A stretch of 64,000 bases of DNA from Betaproteobacteria bacterium (GTDB taxonomy: Bacteria; Pseudomonadota; Gammaproteobacteria; Burkholderiales; Usitatibacteraceae): assembly GCA_016709665.1 (NCBI GenBank), contig JADJMI010000005.1, forward strand, positions 310,001 through 374,000, written 5' to 3'. Position numbers and translations under genes: made by a program. Below the pieces are notes generated by a model, which worked only from the letters and a program-made list of their open reading frames with translations, searched no databases and was not told the origin of the DNA. Below, one piece after another: positions 18,711-27,646 of this stretch; within the stretch, counting starts at the first letter, position 1; each line of letters opens with the position of its first letter.

Positions 18711-19918
18711 CCCTTTTGGGGCGGTTGCGCCTCCGGTACGAACAAACCGAGGAGATCGTTCAGGAAGCGGCGTCCGCGCGGCGTGGGCCGCACGCAGAAG
18801 GCGTCCCTTTCGACGAGCCCCAGCGCCTCGGCGCGAGCGAGCGGCGCCTCGATCGCGGCCGCGGAAAGCCCCGTGCGCTCCGTGAAGAGCGCGAGCGCGA
18901 AGCCGTCGGCGAGCCTGAGCGCGTTCATCGCGAACTCGAACGGCAGGTCGGCGGCGGGCACGTCGTGGGTGGACTGGATCGCGGCCCCGGCCATCGCGCC
19001 TTCCTGGTACGCCCGGGGCTGCTTGAAGCGCATCTCGCGCACGACGCGGTCGGGGAACGACAGCTTCGAGTGCGCGCCGGCGCCGATGCCCAGGTAGTCG
19101 CCGAATCGCCAGTAGTTGACGTTGTGGCGGGCGCGCGCGCCCGGTTTGGCGTAGGCGCTCGTCTCGTAGTGCTCGTAGCCCGCGCGCGCGAGCGCGGCCT
19201 CGACCGCCTCTTCGATGTCCGAGGACGCGTCGTCGTCGGGCAGCACGGGGGGATGGCGATGGAAGAGCGTGTTGGGCTCGATCGTGAGGTGGTACGCGGA
19301 GAGGTGCTCCGGGCCGTACGCGAGGGCCTCGGTGATGTCGGCGAGCGCGCCGGGGGCATCCTGCCCCGGCAGCGCGTACATGAGGTCGAGGTTCACGCGC
19401 CCGAAGGTCTCCACCGCGATGCGCGCCGCGCGCTTCGCCTCGTCGCCGCCGTGCACGCGGCCGATGGCCGCGAGGCGCTCGTCGTCGAAACTCTGGATGC
19501 CCACCGAGAGGCGGTTCACGCCGGCCTCGCGGAAGGCGCGGAACTTCGCCTGCTCGAAGGTGCCGGGGTTCGCCTCGAGCGTGATCTCGGCATCGACCTC
19601 GACGGGAAGCAGCGTGCGCGCCGCGGTGAGGAGGCGATCGATCGCCTCCGCCGAGAAGAGGCTCGGCGTGCCGCCGCCCACGAAGATCGCGTGCACGCGC
19701 CGGCCCCAGACGCCGGGCACGGCCGCCTCGAGGTCCGCGATCACCGCGTCGACGTACGCCCGCTCGGGCACCTCGCCGCGCGCCTCGTGCGAATTGAAAT
19801 CGCAGTAGGGGCACTTCTTCAGGCACCACGGGATGTGGATGTAGAGCGTGAGCGGCGGAAGCGTCGCGAGCTTCACGCCGCCCTTGCCGGGCCGCGGGTG
19901 GAACGCGACGGGTTGCAC
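18707..19918 (-). CDS. hemW: HemW, radical SAM heme chaperone
   Basis: Homologue of coproporphyrinogen III oxidase HemN that acts as a heme-insertion chaperone. 403 residues. The radical-SAM cluster CLKKCPYCDFNSH (C-x3-C-x2-C, preceded by YIHIPWC) is near residue 30, followed by VFGGGTPSLFS-type and SVGIQSFDD motifs and NVNYWRFGDYLGIGAGAHSK. The GTG start at 19918 has GAGGAG 7 bases upstream. It lies 5 bases after rdgB in the same operon. Confidence 0.94.
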   Translation of the reverse strand: MQPVAFHPRPGKGGVKLATLPPLTLYIHIPWCLKKCPYCDFNSHEARGEVPERAYVDAVIADLEAAVPGVWGRRVHAIFVGGGTPSLFSAEAIDRLLTAARTLLPVEVDAEITLEANPGTFEQAKFRAFREAGVNRLSVGIQSFDDERLAAIGRVHGGDEAKRAARIAVETFGRVNLDLMYALPGQDAPGALADITEALAYGPEHLSAYHLTIEPNTLFHRHPPVLPDDDASSDIEEAVEAALARAGYEHYETSAYAKPGARARHNVNYWRFGDYLGIGAGAHSKLSFPDRVVREMRFKQPRAYQEGAMAGAAIQSTHDVPAADLPFEFAMNALRLADGFALALFTERTGLSAAAIEAPLARAEALGLVERDAFCVRPTPRGRRFLNDLLGLFVPEAQPPQKG

Positions 19919-19922
19919 CGAG

Positions 19923-20525
19923 CTACTCCTCGCCGCGAAGCCGCGCCGCGAGCCGCGTCACGGCGATCGCGCGATGGGAAAGGCGATTCTTCTCCGGCGC
20001 CGGCAACTCGGCCGCGGTGAGCCCGCGCGAGGGCACGAGGAAGTACGGGTCGTAGCCGAAGCCGCCCTCGCCCCTCGGTGAAAGGACGATCTCGCCCCGC
20101 CAGCGACCCTCGCAGATGACGGGCTCGGGATCGTCGGCGGAGCGAACCATCACCACGACGCACGCGTAATGCGCCGAGCGGTTCGCGACGCCCGCGAGTT
20201 TCTCGACGAGGAGCGCGTTGTTGGCGGCGTCGCGCGTGGCACGTTCGCCCTCGTGGCCGGCGAAGTAGGCGGAGTGGACGCCGGGCGCTCCACCGAGAGC
20301 GTCCACGCACAGCCCCGAATCGTCCGCGAGGGCGGGAAGCCCCGTGTGGCGCGCGCAGTTCCTCGCCTTGGCGAGCGCGTTTTCCACGAAGGTGGGGTGC
20401 GGCTCCTCGGCTTCGGGCACGCCGAGCTCGCCCTGCGGCACCGTCTCGAGGCCGAGCGGCGCGAGGATCGCGGACAGCTCGCGGAGCTTGCCCGCGTTGT
20501 TGGAGGCGATGACGAGACGCTTCAT
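19923..20525 (-). CDS. rdgB: XTP/dITP diphosphatase (non-canonical purine NTPase)
   Basis: House-cleaning Ham1 enzyme that hydrolyses dITP and XTP to prevent mutagenic incorporation. 200 residues. Motifs: IASNNAGKLRELSAIL, TFVENALAKARNCA, LADDSGLCVDALGGAPGVHSA and GFGYDPYFLVP. Its ATG overlaps the rph stop (ATGA), as in many proteobacterial rph-rdgB pairs. Confidence 0.96.
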   Translation of the reverse strand: MKRLVIASNNAGKLRELSAILAPLGLETVPQGELGVPEAEEPHPTFVENALAKARNCARHTGLPALADDSGLCVDALGGAPGVHSAYFAGHEGERATRDAANNALLVEKLAGVANRSAHYACVVVMVRSADDPEPVICEGRWRGEIVLSPRGEGGFGYDPYFLVPSRGLTAAELPAPEKNRLSHRAIAVTRLAARLRGEE

Positions 20526-21241
20526 CCCGCCAGGGCGCGGCGCTGGGCCGCGACCAATTCGCCGATGCCCTTCGCGGCGAGGGCGACGAGCGCGTCCATC
20601 TGCGCGCGGGTGAACGGCTCGCCCTCGGCGGTGCCCTGGATCTCGACGAACCCGCCCGAGCCGGTCATCACGACGTTCATGTCGGTGTCGCCGCCCGAGT
20701 CCTCCTCGTAGTCCAGGTCGAGGCGCGCTTCGCCTCCGACCAGGCCCACGGAGACGGCGGCCACGAAGTCCTTGAGCGGCTCGCCGGCGACGAGGCCCTT
20801 CTCCTTGAGGAAGCGCACGGCGTCGGCGAGGGCGACCATGGCGCCGGTGATCGACGCGCAGCGCGTGCCGCCGTCGGCCTGGAGCACGTCGCAGTCGAGC
20901 GTGACCTGCCGCTCCCCCAGGGCGCCCAGGTCCGTCACGGCGCGCAGCGACCGGCCGATGAGGCGCTGGATCTCCTGCGTGCGGCCGGACTGCTTGCCCT
21001 CCGCCGCCTCGCGGCGCCCGCGGGTGTGCGTCGCGCGCGGCAGCATTCCGTACTCCGCCGTCACCCACCCGCTGCCCTTGCCCTTGAGGAAGGGCGGCAC
21101 CTTCTCCTCCACGCTCGCGGTGCACAGGACGCGCGTCTGGCCGAACTCCACCAGCACCGAGCCCTCGGCGTGGCGCGTGAAGCCGCGGGTGATGCGAAGG
21201 GGGCGGAGCGCGTCCGCGGGGCGGTTCTCGAAGCGGGGCAT
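20522..21241 (-). CDS. rph: Ribonuclease PH
   Basis: Phosphorolytic 3'-5' exoribonuclease that trims tRNA 3' ends. 239 residues, full length. Visible: RITRGFTRHAEGSVLVEFGQTRVLCTASVEE, ATHTRGRREAAEGKQSGRTQEIQRLIGRSLRAV (phosphate-binding), TLDCDVLQADGGTRCASITGA and the C-terminal EGEPFTRAQMDAL. Head of the rph-rdgB-hemW run. Confidence 0.97.
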   Translation of the reverse strand: MPRFENRPADALRPLRITRGFTRHAEGSVLVEFGQTRVLCTASVEEKVPPFLKGKGSGWVTAEYGMLPRATHTRGRREAAEGKQSGRTQEIQRLIGRSLRAVTDLGALGERQVTLDCDVLQADGGTRCASITGAMVALADAVRFLKEKGLVAGEPLKDFVAAVSVGLVGGEARLDLDYEEDSGGDTDMNVVMTGSGGFVEIQGTAEGEPFTRAQMDALVALAAKGIGELVAAQRRALAG

Positions 21242-21284
21242 GGCGGTCTTTCTCGGGTGTGCGGGGGTGGCGGGAGGCGCCGCG

Positions 21285-22196
21285 CTAGCGCGGCACGCGC
21301 TTGATGGCGTCCTGGATCTCGGCGATGGCCCGCTCGATCTCCTCGTCCGTCACGTCCTCGTGCGGCATGGGCCGGCCCAGGTCCATCGTGTTGGAGTTGG
21401 AGGAGGTGGTGAAGTGCTCGCCGTCCATCGACTGCGTGTCGGCGTAGCGCGGGTCGTCCTGGGCCTCCCACGTCATCGCGACGACGGAGAGGTTGTCGGA
21501 TTCCCCGTTCGCGCGCCGGTGCGCCTCGGTGAGCAGCCCCGGCAGCAGGCCCACCACGTCCTGCTTCTTCAGCAGGTTCGCGATCAGCGTGGGCGGGATC
21601 TGCGCCCAGAAGCCGTCGGTGGACAGCACGATCGTGTCGCCCACCTCCAGCGCGTGCTCGCCGCCCACGGCGATGATCGGCGGCACGACGCCGCCGAGGC
21701 AGCTGTAGATCTTGTTGCGGTCCGGGTGCGTGGCGGCCATCTCCGGCGTGATGGCGCCCGAGTCGATCATCTGCTGCACGCGCGAGTGGTCCGAGGTCTG
21801 GGCGAGGAGCTTGCCCCCGCGCAGCAGGTAGAGGCGCGAGTCGCCCGCGTGCGCCCAGTAGGCGACGCCGCCCTGCACGATGCAGGCGACGCAGGTGGTG
21901 CGCGGGCACTCGAGCAGGTTGTTCGCGACGGCGTGCGAGACGATGGCGCGGTGGGCCGCGTTGATCGTGGTGACCAGGAAATCCTGCGGGCGGCGCAGCC
22001 GGTTCCTCGCCTCCTGCTGGAACTGGCGCTGGATCTCGTTCACCGCGATCTCGGCGGCCACCTCGCCGCCGTGGTGCCCGCCCATGCCGTCGGCGACCAC
22101 CATGAGCAGCACTTCGCGCGAGAACGAGTAGCCGACGCGGTCCTCGTTCCCGTCGCGGTCGCCCTGGCGGCTGTCCTGGAAGATCGTGAAGCGCAT
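21285..22196 (-). CDS. PP2C-family protein phosphatase
   Basis: Metal-dependent Ser/Thr phosphatase, probably reversing the adjacent kinase. 303 residues. PP2C motifs: GDRDGNEDRVGYS (metal Asp), VVADGMGGHHGGEVAA, AHAGDSRLYLLRGGKL, DHSRVQQMIDSG, VLSTDGFW and SDNLSVVAM. A C-terminal extension of ~50 residues rich in acidic and Ser/Thr residues follows the catalytic domain. It starts 19 bases after the kinase stop, so the two are an operon. Confidence 0.93.
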   Translation of the reverse strand: MRFTIFQDSRQGDRDGNEDRVGYSFSREVLLMVVADGMGGHHGGEVAAEIAVNEIQRQFQQEARNRLRRPQDFLVTTINAAHRAIVSHAVANNLLECPRTTCVACIVQGGVAYWAHAGDSRLYLLRGGKLLAQTSDHSRVQQMIDSGAITPEMAATHPDRNKIYSCLGGVVPPIIAVGGEHALEVGDTIVLSTDGFWAQIPPTLIANLLKKQDVVGLLPGLLTEAHRRANGESDNLSVVAMTWEAQDDPRYADTQSMDGEHFTTSSNSNTMDLGRPMPHEDVTDEEIERAIAEIQDAIKRVPR

Positions 22197-22215
22197 GGAA
22201 TCCAGCGGAGCGGGC

Positions 22216-23160
22216 CTATCGGGTGAAGAGCTTCGACAGCGGCTTGTTCAGCGTGTCGAGGAAGCCCTTCGGGGCGGGCTCGGCCGGCTCGGCCATGAGC
22301 ATCTTCTGCAGCTCGAAGGCCGTCTGCGGCCGCGCCAGGTGGTCGAGCTTGAGGCAGGCGTCGATGATGGCGTAGAGGTCGTCGGAGTACGACTCGCGGG
22401 TGAGGGTGCGCAGGGGGATCAGGCGGTCCTTCTCGAGGCGGGTGTCGGCGGCCTGCGGCGGCGTGCCCGAGATGCAGGTGTACATCGTGGCGCCCACCGA
22501 GTAGATGTCGCTCCAGGGGCCGAGCTCGCCGGGAACGAACTTGTACTGCTCCGGGGCCGCGAAGCCGGCGGTGTACATGGGCTTGAGCTTCATCGGCTCG
22601 TCCGAGAGCGTGATGCGCGCGGCGCCGAAGTCGAGGAGCACCGGGCGGCCGTCCATCGCGAGGTAGATGTTGGCCGGCTTGATGTCCAGGTGCAGCAGCT
22701 TGTTGGCGTGCACTTCGCGCAGCCCGTTCATCAGGTGCATGAAGATGCGGCGGATGAAGGTCTCGGTGAATTCGGCGCGGTTGCGCTGGATGTGGAACTG
22801 GAGCGTGCGCCCGCGGACGTATTGCATGACCATGTAGCAGGTCTCGTTCGCGCGGAAGAAGTTCTCCACGCGCACCACGTTCGGGTGCGAGATGAGCGCG
22901 AGGGCGCGGCCTTCCTCGAAGAAGCACTTCAGGCCGTGGCGGAAGGTCGAGAGGTGCTCGGGGTCGTCGATGCGCACCTCGACGCCCTCGCTGCGCAGCG
23001 CGAGCGAGGACGGCAGGTATTCCTTGATGGCGTAGGGCGTTCCGGTCTCGTCCCGCGCGAGATAGACGATGCTGAACCCGCCCGAGGAAAGCGGCTTGTC
23101 GATGCGATAGCCGTTCAGCACGTAGCCACCGGGCAACGGCTGGTTCACCTGCGAGGCCAT
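22216..23160 (-). CDS. Hanks-type serine/threonine protein kinase
   Basis: 314 residues, a kinase domain with a short tail and no membrane segment, so soluble. A Gly-rich loop (LSSGGFSIVYLA, ~25-36), the ATP lysine in AIKEYLP, catalytic loop LHLDIKPANIYL, DFGAARITL, activation segment TAGFAAPEQYK and SDIYSVGATMYTCISG are all present. HLDIKPAN in place of HRDIKPxN makes it an RD-less variant. It is paired with a PP2C phosphatase and divergent from yicC. Substrates are unknown; the Thr-rich tail of the dynamin-like GTPase in this window is one speculative candidate. Confidence 0.94.
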   Translation of the reverse strand: MASQVNQPLPGGYVLNGYRIDKPLSSGGFSIVYLARDETGTPYAIKEYLPSSLALRSEGVEVRIDDPEHLSTFRHGLKCFFEEGRALALISHPNVVRVENFFRANETCYMVMQYVRGRTLQFHIQRNRAEFTETFIRRIFMHLMNGLREVHANKLLHLDIKPANIYLAMDGRPVLLDFGAARITLSDEPMKLKPMYTAGFAAPEQYKFVPGELGPWSDIYSVGATMYTCISGTPPQAADTRLEKDRLIPLRTLTRESYSDDLYAIIDACLKLDHLARPQTAFELQKMLMAEPAEPAPKGFLDTLNKPLSKLFTR

Positions 23161-23182
23161 GGGAGGGGGTGCGGGGTTCCGC

Positions 23183-23188
23183 TATAAT
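23183..23188 (+). promoter_or_regulatory. Candidate -10 box TATAAT upstream of yicC
   Basis: A consensus TATAAT sits in the 147-bp divergent gap between the kinase and yicC starts, 120 bases before the yicC ATG. No good -35 is seen at 16-18 bases. It is the only consensus -10 in this GC-rich gap. Confidence 0.45.
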
Positions 23189-23307
23189 TCACGGCATTGT
23201 CGGCAATCGATTACGCCTTGTAAAGCCGCGAACGCAAAGGATTTTTTTGCTTTTGCGCGCCGAAGGTGCCTGCCTCCCCCCTTTCGACTCCTCGAGATGC
23301 CCGCCCG

Positions 23308-24174
23308 ATGATCGCCAGCATGACCGGCTTTGCCGCTGCCACCCTCCCCGTTACGGGCGGCCAGCTCGCGCTCGAGGTGAAGAGCGTGAACCACCGTTAC
23401 CTCGAGGTCGCCTGCCGCCTGCCCGAGGAGCTTCGCGCCCTCGAGGGGGTGCTGCGGGAGGCCGTGGCCGCCAGCCTCACGCGCGGCAAGGTCGATTGCC
23501 GCCTCACCTTCACGCCCTCGAGCGCGGGCCCGAAGTCGCTCGTGCCCGATGGCGAGGCGCTCGCCGCGCTGGGCGAGGCCGCGAAGCGCGTGCAGGCCGC
23601 CTTCCCGGAAGCGCGCACGCTCTCGGTGTCGGAGATCCTGCACTGGCCCGGCGTGCTCTCGAGCGCCGAGCTCTCACCCGACACGCTGCGCGAGGACGGC
23701 GCGAAGCTCGCGCAGTCGGCCGTCGCGGAGCTCTCGCAGTCCCGCCGCCGCGAAGGCGAGAAGCTCGCGCAAGTGCTCGTGGAGCGGCTCGACGCGATGG
23801 CCGCACGCGTGGCCGAGGCCCGGCCCCTCGTGCCGGAGGTGATGAAGGCCTTCCGCGAGAAGCTCGCCGCGAAGCTGGCGGAGGCCGCCGCGAACCCGTC
23901 CGACGAACGCATCCAGCAGGAAGTCGTCCTCTTCGCCGCGCGCGTGGACGTGGACGAGGAGCTCGCGCGCCTCGCCACCCACGTCACGGAGTTCCGGCGC
24001 GTGCTCGTGAAGGGCGGCGCCTGCGGCAAGCGCCTCGACTTCCTCTGCCAGGAGCTCAACCGCGAGGCCAACACCCTCGGGTCGAAATCCGTCTCGCAGG
24101 ACATGACGCGCATCTCGGTCGAGCTGAAGGTGCTCATCGAGCAGATGCGCGAGCAGGTCCAGAACATCGAGTAG
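23308..24174 (+). CDS. yicC: YicC family endoribonuclease
   Basis: YicC/YloC-type RNase implicated in turnover of small RNAs. 288 residues from the ATG at 23308, giving the family N-terminus MIASMTGFAA; an upstream in-frame start adds non-conserved residues. Conserved KSVNHRYLEVACRLPEELR near the N-terminus and the C-terminal signature CGKRLDFLCQELNREANTLGSKS with VELKVLIEQMREQVQNIE. First of the yicC-gmk-rpoZ-spoT block. Confidence 0.95.
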   Translation: MIASMTGFAAATLPVTGGQLALEVKSVNHRYLEVACRLPEELRALEGVLREAVAASLTRGKVDCRLTFTPSSAGPKSLVPDGEALAALGEAAKRVQAAFPEARTLSVSEILHWPGVLSSAELSPDTLREDGAKLAQSAVAELSQSRRREGEKLAQVLVERLDAMAARVAEARPLVPEVMKAFREKLAAKLAEAAANPSDERIQQEVVLFAARVDVDEELARLATHVTEFRRVLVKGGACGKRLDFLCQELNREANTLGSKSVSQDMTRISVELKVLIEQMREQVQNIE

Positions 24175-24207
24175 GGGTTGCGTAGCACCGTCAAGGGGAA
24201 GAATAAA

Positions 24208-24816
24208 TTGTCCGGCGATCTCTTCGTCGTCGTGGCGCCCTCCGGGGCGGGCAAGACGAGCCTCGTGAACCGCCTCCTCGAGTCGGAAACGGGCATCCGC
24301 CTGTCCGTCTCGCACACCACCCGCGCCCCGCGCGCGGGCGAGCAGGCGGGCCGCGACTACCACTTCATCGACCGCGCCGCCTTCGAGCGGATGATCGCCG
24401 CCGGCGATTTCCTCGAGCACGCGGACGTCTACGGCAACTACTACGGCACCTCGCGCCGCTGGATCGAGGACGAGCTGGGCGGCGACCACGACGTGCTCCT
24501 GGAGATCGACTGGCAGGGCGCGGAGCAGGTCCGAAAGCTCTTCCCCCGCATGGTCGGGATCTTCGTCCTGCCCCCCTCGCTGGCGGAGCTCCGGCGTCGC
24601 CTCACGGCCCGCGGCAAGGACTCGCCGGAGGTCATCGAGAGGCGCATGGCGAGCGCCCGCGAAGAGATCTCGCATGTTCTTGAATTTGAATATATAATTG
24701 TCAATGAAGACTTCGAGGCGGCTTTGGCGGACCTGCAGGCCGTGGTCCGGGCGGCTCGCCTCTCTCGCGATCGGCGCCGCCAGCGGCTCGATCGTCTACT
24801 CGACGAATTCAAGTAA
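24208..24816 (+). CDS. gmk: Guanylate kinase
   Basis: Phosphorylates GMP to GDP. P-loop APSGAGKTSLVNRL (residues ~8-21), GMP-binding SVSHTTRAPRAGEQAGRDYHF, YGNYYGTS and LEIDWQGAEQV. About 202 residues. The TTG at 24208 is chosen because AAGGGGAAG lies just upstream and SGDLFVVVAPSGAGK is the normal N-terminus; an alternative TTG at 24178 adds 10 residues. The guanine nucleotide link to the following spoT is a conserved arrangement. Confidence 0.95.
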   Translation: MSGDLFVVVAPSGAGKTSLVNRLLESETGIRLSVSHTTRAPRAGEQAGRDYHFIDRAAFERMIAAGDFLEHADVYGNYYGTSRRWIEDELGGDHDVLLEIDWQGAEQVRKLFPRMVGIFVLPPSLAELRRRLTARGKDSPEVIERRMASAREEISHVLEFEYIIVNEDFEAALADLQAVVRAARLSRDRRRQRLDRLLDEFK

Positions 24817-24828
24817 CGGAGCGACGCC

Positions 24829-25050
24829 ATGGCCCGCATCACGGTCGACGACTGCATCAAGTTCTTCCCGAATCGCTTCGAGCTCACGCTGGCCGCGACC
24901 AATCGCGCGCGCCAGCTCGCCCTGGGCGCCTCCCCGCTCGTGGAAGCCAACAAGGACAAGCCCTGCGTGATCGCGCTTCGCGAGATCGCCCTGGGCAAGG
25001 TGGGCGTGGAGCTCCTGAACCCGCCGGCGCCCACGCCCCCGGTTCTCTGA
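24829..25050 (+). CDS. rpoZ: RNA polymerase omega subunit
   Basis: Small subunit that aids RNA polymerase assembly and helps form a ppGpp site. 73 residues with MARITVDDCIKFFPNRFELTLAATNRARQL and KPCVIALREIALGKVG, typical of the betaproteobacterial protein. Gene lies between gmk and spoT; GGAGCG precedes the ATG. Confidence 0.96.
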   Translation: MARITVDDCIKFFPNRFELTLAATNRARQLALGASPLVEANKDKPCVIALREIALGKVGVELLNPPAPTPPVL

Positions 25051-25058
25051 ACTAGCCC

Positions 25059-27240
25059 ATGTCCCTCCCCGGCGTCCACTCGGTCGCGGGGGGCCTCAAG
25101 GGCCCGGGCACGACGCCGCCCGGGCCGGACGCCGCGGATCTCTCCGCCGCGCTGGGCTATCTCAAGCCCGACGACATCGCGCAGATCGAGGCGGCCTACG
25201 AGGTCGCGCGGGCCGCGCACGCCGGGCAGTACCGCAAGAGCGGCGAGCCCTACATCACCCACCCGCTCGCGGTGGCGAAGATCCTCGCCGAATGGCACCT
25301 CGACCCGCAGGCCCTCATGGCCGCGATCCTGCACGACGTCGTCGAGGACACGCCCACCACCAAGAGCGAGATCTCCAAGCGCTTCGGCAAGGCCGTCGCG
25401 GACCTGGTGGACGGCGTCTCGAAGATCGACCGCATCGAGTTCGCGACGCTCCAGCACGCGCAGGCCGAGAACTTCCGCAAGATGCTGCTCGCGATGGCGC
25501 GCGACGTGCGCGTCATCCTCATCAAGCTCGCCGACCGCCTGCACAACATGCGCACGCTGGACGCCGTGCATGCGGAGAAGCAGGAACGCATCGCGAAGGA
25601 GACGCTCGAGATCTACGCGCCCATCGCGAACCGCCTGGGCCTGAACGCCATCTACTACGAGCTGGAGGACCTGGGCTTCCGCTTCCTGCACCCCACGCGC
25701 TTCAAGGTGCTCGACAAGGCCCTCAGGAAGGCGCGCGGCAACCGGCGCGACGCCGTGGGCAAGCTCCAGGAGGCCATCCAGCTGCGCCTGAGGGATTTCA
25801 AGGTCGAGGCGCAGGTGCACGGCCGCGAGAAGCACATCTCCTCCATCCACAAGAAGATGCAGGAGAAGAGCATTTCCTTCTCCGACGTGTTCGACATCTA
25901 CGGCTTCCGCATCCTCGTGCCCGACGTCGCCGCGTGCTACCTCGCGCTGGGCGCGCTGCACACGATGTACAAGCCCATCCCCGGCAAGTTCAAGGACTAC
26001 ATCGCCATCCCGAAGGCGAACGGCTACCAGTCGCTGCACACCACGCTCTTCGGCCCCTTCGGCATGCCCGTCGAGGTGCAGATCCGCACCCCGGAGATGC
26101 ACAAGGTGGCCGAGGCCGGCGTCGCCTCCCACTGGCTCTACAAGAGCGCGGAGGGCGGCGGCAAGGACGTGCAGCTGAAGACGCACCAGTGGCTGCAGTC
26201 GCTGCTGGAGATCCAGAGCGAATCGGGCGACGCGCTCGAGTTCCTCGAGCACATCAAGGTGGACCTCTTCCCGGAGGAGGTCTACGTCTTCTCGCCCAAG
26301 GGCAAGATCTTCTCGCTGCCGCGCGGGGCGACGCCCATCGACTTCGCCTACGGCGTGCACACGGACGTGGGCAACCACTGCGTCTCGGCGCGCGTCAACG
26401 GCGAGACGGTGCCGCTGGGCACGGTGCTTAGGAACGGCGACCGCGTCGAGATCGTGACGGACCCGAGCTCGCGGCCGAACCCCGGTGTGGCTCTCGTACG
26501 TGGCCACGGGCAAGGCGCGCTCGCACATCCGGCACTACCTGAAGACCATGCAGTCGGCGGAATCGGCGGAAGTGGGCGAGCTCCTGCTCGTGCAGGCGCT
26601 GCGATCCCTGCACGCGAACCCCGACGAGATCGGCGAGGAGCACTGGAAGCGCTTCCACAAGGGCGACAGCTCGCGCACGCGCGAGGAGGTCCTGGCCGAC
26701 ATCGGCCTGGGCAAGCGCCTGGCCGTCGTCGTGGCGAAGAAGCTCCTCGCCTCGCCCGAAGGCCCGCCCGAATCCGGCCGGCGCCTCGACTCGATCACCA
26801 TCCGCGGCACCGAGGGCCTCGCGGTCCAGTTCGCGCCGTGCTGCCGCCCCATCCCGGGCGACCCGATCATCGCGCAGATCAAGAAGGGGCAGGGCCTCGT
26901 CGTGCACACCCACGATTGCCCGGCCATCCACCCCTTCCACTTCGACCCCGAGAAGTGGGTCGACGTGCAGTGGGACGCGGCGCCCGGCCGGCTCTTCGAC
27001 GTGAACGTGCGCCTCACCGCGGCCAACCAGCGCGGCGTGCTCGCGCGCCTGGCGGCGGAGATCTCCGAGGCCGACTCGAACATCGACCACATCGAGACCG
27101 AGGAGCGCGCGACGAGCGCCTACACCACGATCGTGTTCATGATCCAGGTGCGAAGCCGCATGCACCTCGCGCAGGTGTTCCGGCGCCTGCGCCGCATTCC
27201 CGAGGTGGTCCGCCTCTCGCGGCTCAAGAGGACTCCGTGA
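25059..27240 (+). CDS. spoT: Bifunctional (p)ppGpp synthase/hydrolase, frameshifted
   Basis: Makes and degrades the stringent alarmone (p)ppGpp. Domains in order: HD hydrolase with ILHDVVEDTPTT (intact, hence SpoT and not RelA type), synthetase (GFRILVPDVAACY, GKFKDYIAIPKANGYQSLHTTLFG), TGS (EEVYVFSPKGKIFSLPRGATPIDFAYGVHTDVG), helical, CC/zinc-finger (FAPCCRPIPGDPIIA) and ACT (VRLTAANQRGVLARLAAEISEADSNI). At 26484-26490 GGTGTGG replaces the expected GGnTGG: one extra base moves the frame, so the sense reading goes on from WLSYVATGKARSHIRHYLK in the next frame to a TGA at 27238-27240. Operon gmk-rpoZ-spoT-ridA. Confidence 0.93.
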
Positions 27241-27638
27241 AGACCCCGATCGCCTCCGCCGGGGCGCCCGCCGCCATCGGCCCGTACTCGCAGGCCATCC
27301 GCGCCGGCGACACCGTCTGGCTCTCCGGCCAGATCCCGCTCGACCCGCGGACGATGCAGCTCGTCGACGGGTTCGAGGCCCAGGCCGAGCGCGTCTTCGA
27401 CAACCTCGAGGCCGTGTGCCGCGAGGCGGGCGGCGGCTTCGACGACGTGGTGCGCGTCACGATCTACCTCACGGACCTCGCGAACTTCGCGAAGGTGAAC
27501 GAGGCGATGGCCGCGCGCTTCCGCGAGCCCCACCCCGCCCGCGTCACCGTCGGCGTCGCCTCGCTCCCGCGTGGCGCGCAGGTGGAGATCGACGCGGTGA
27601 TGCACAGCCCCGTCCCGCGCGAAAGCCCGGGCGGCTGA
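27237..27638 (+). CDS. ridA: RidA family reactive imine/enamine deaminase
   Basis: Hydrolyses 2-aminoacrylate and related reactive intermediates. 133 residues with GPYSQAIRAGDTVWLSGQIPLDP, NLEAVCREAGGGFDDVVRVTIYLTDL and the catalytic arginine in PARVTVGVASLPRGAQVEIDAV. The GTG start at 27237 overlaps the spoT stop (GTGA). Confidence 0.94.
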   Translation: MKTPIASAGAPAAIGPYSQAIRAGDTVWLSGQIPLDPRTMQLVDGFEAQAERVFDNLEAVCREAGGGFDDVVRVTIYLTDLANFAKVNEAMAARFREPHPARVTVGVASLPRGAQVEIDAVMHSPVPRESPGG

Positions 27639-27646
27639 CCTGCCCC

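Noticed and set aside
24178..24207. TTG at 24178 as the gmk start
   Set aside because: It sits directly against its only possible ribosome-binding site; the TTG at 24208 has better spacing and the conserved N-terminus.
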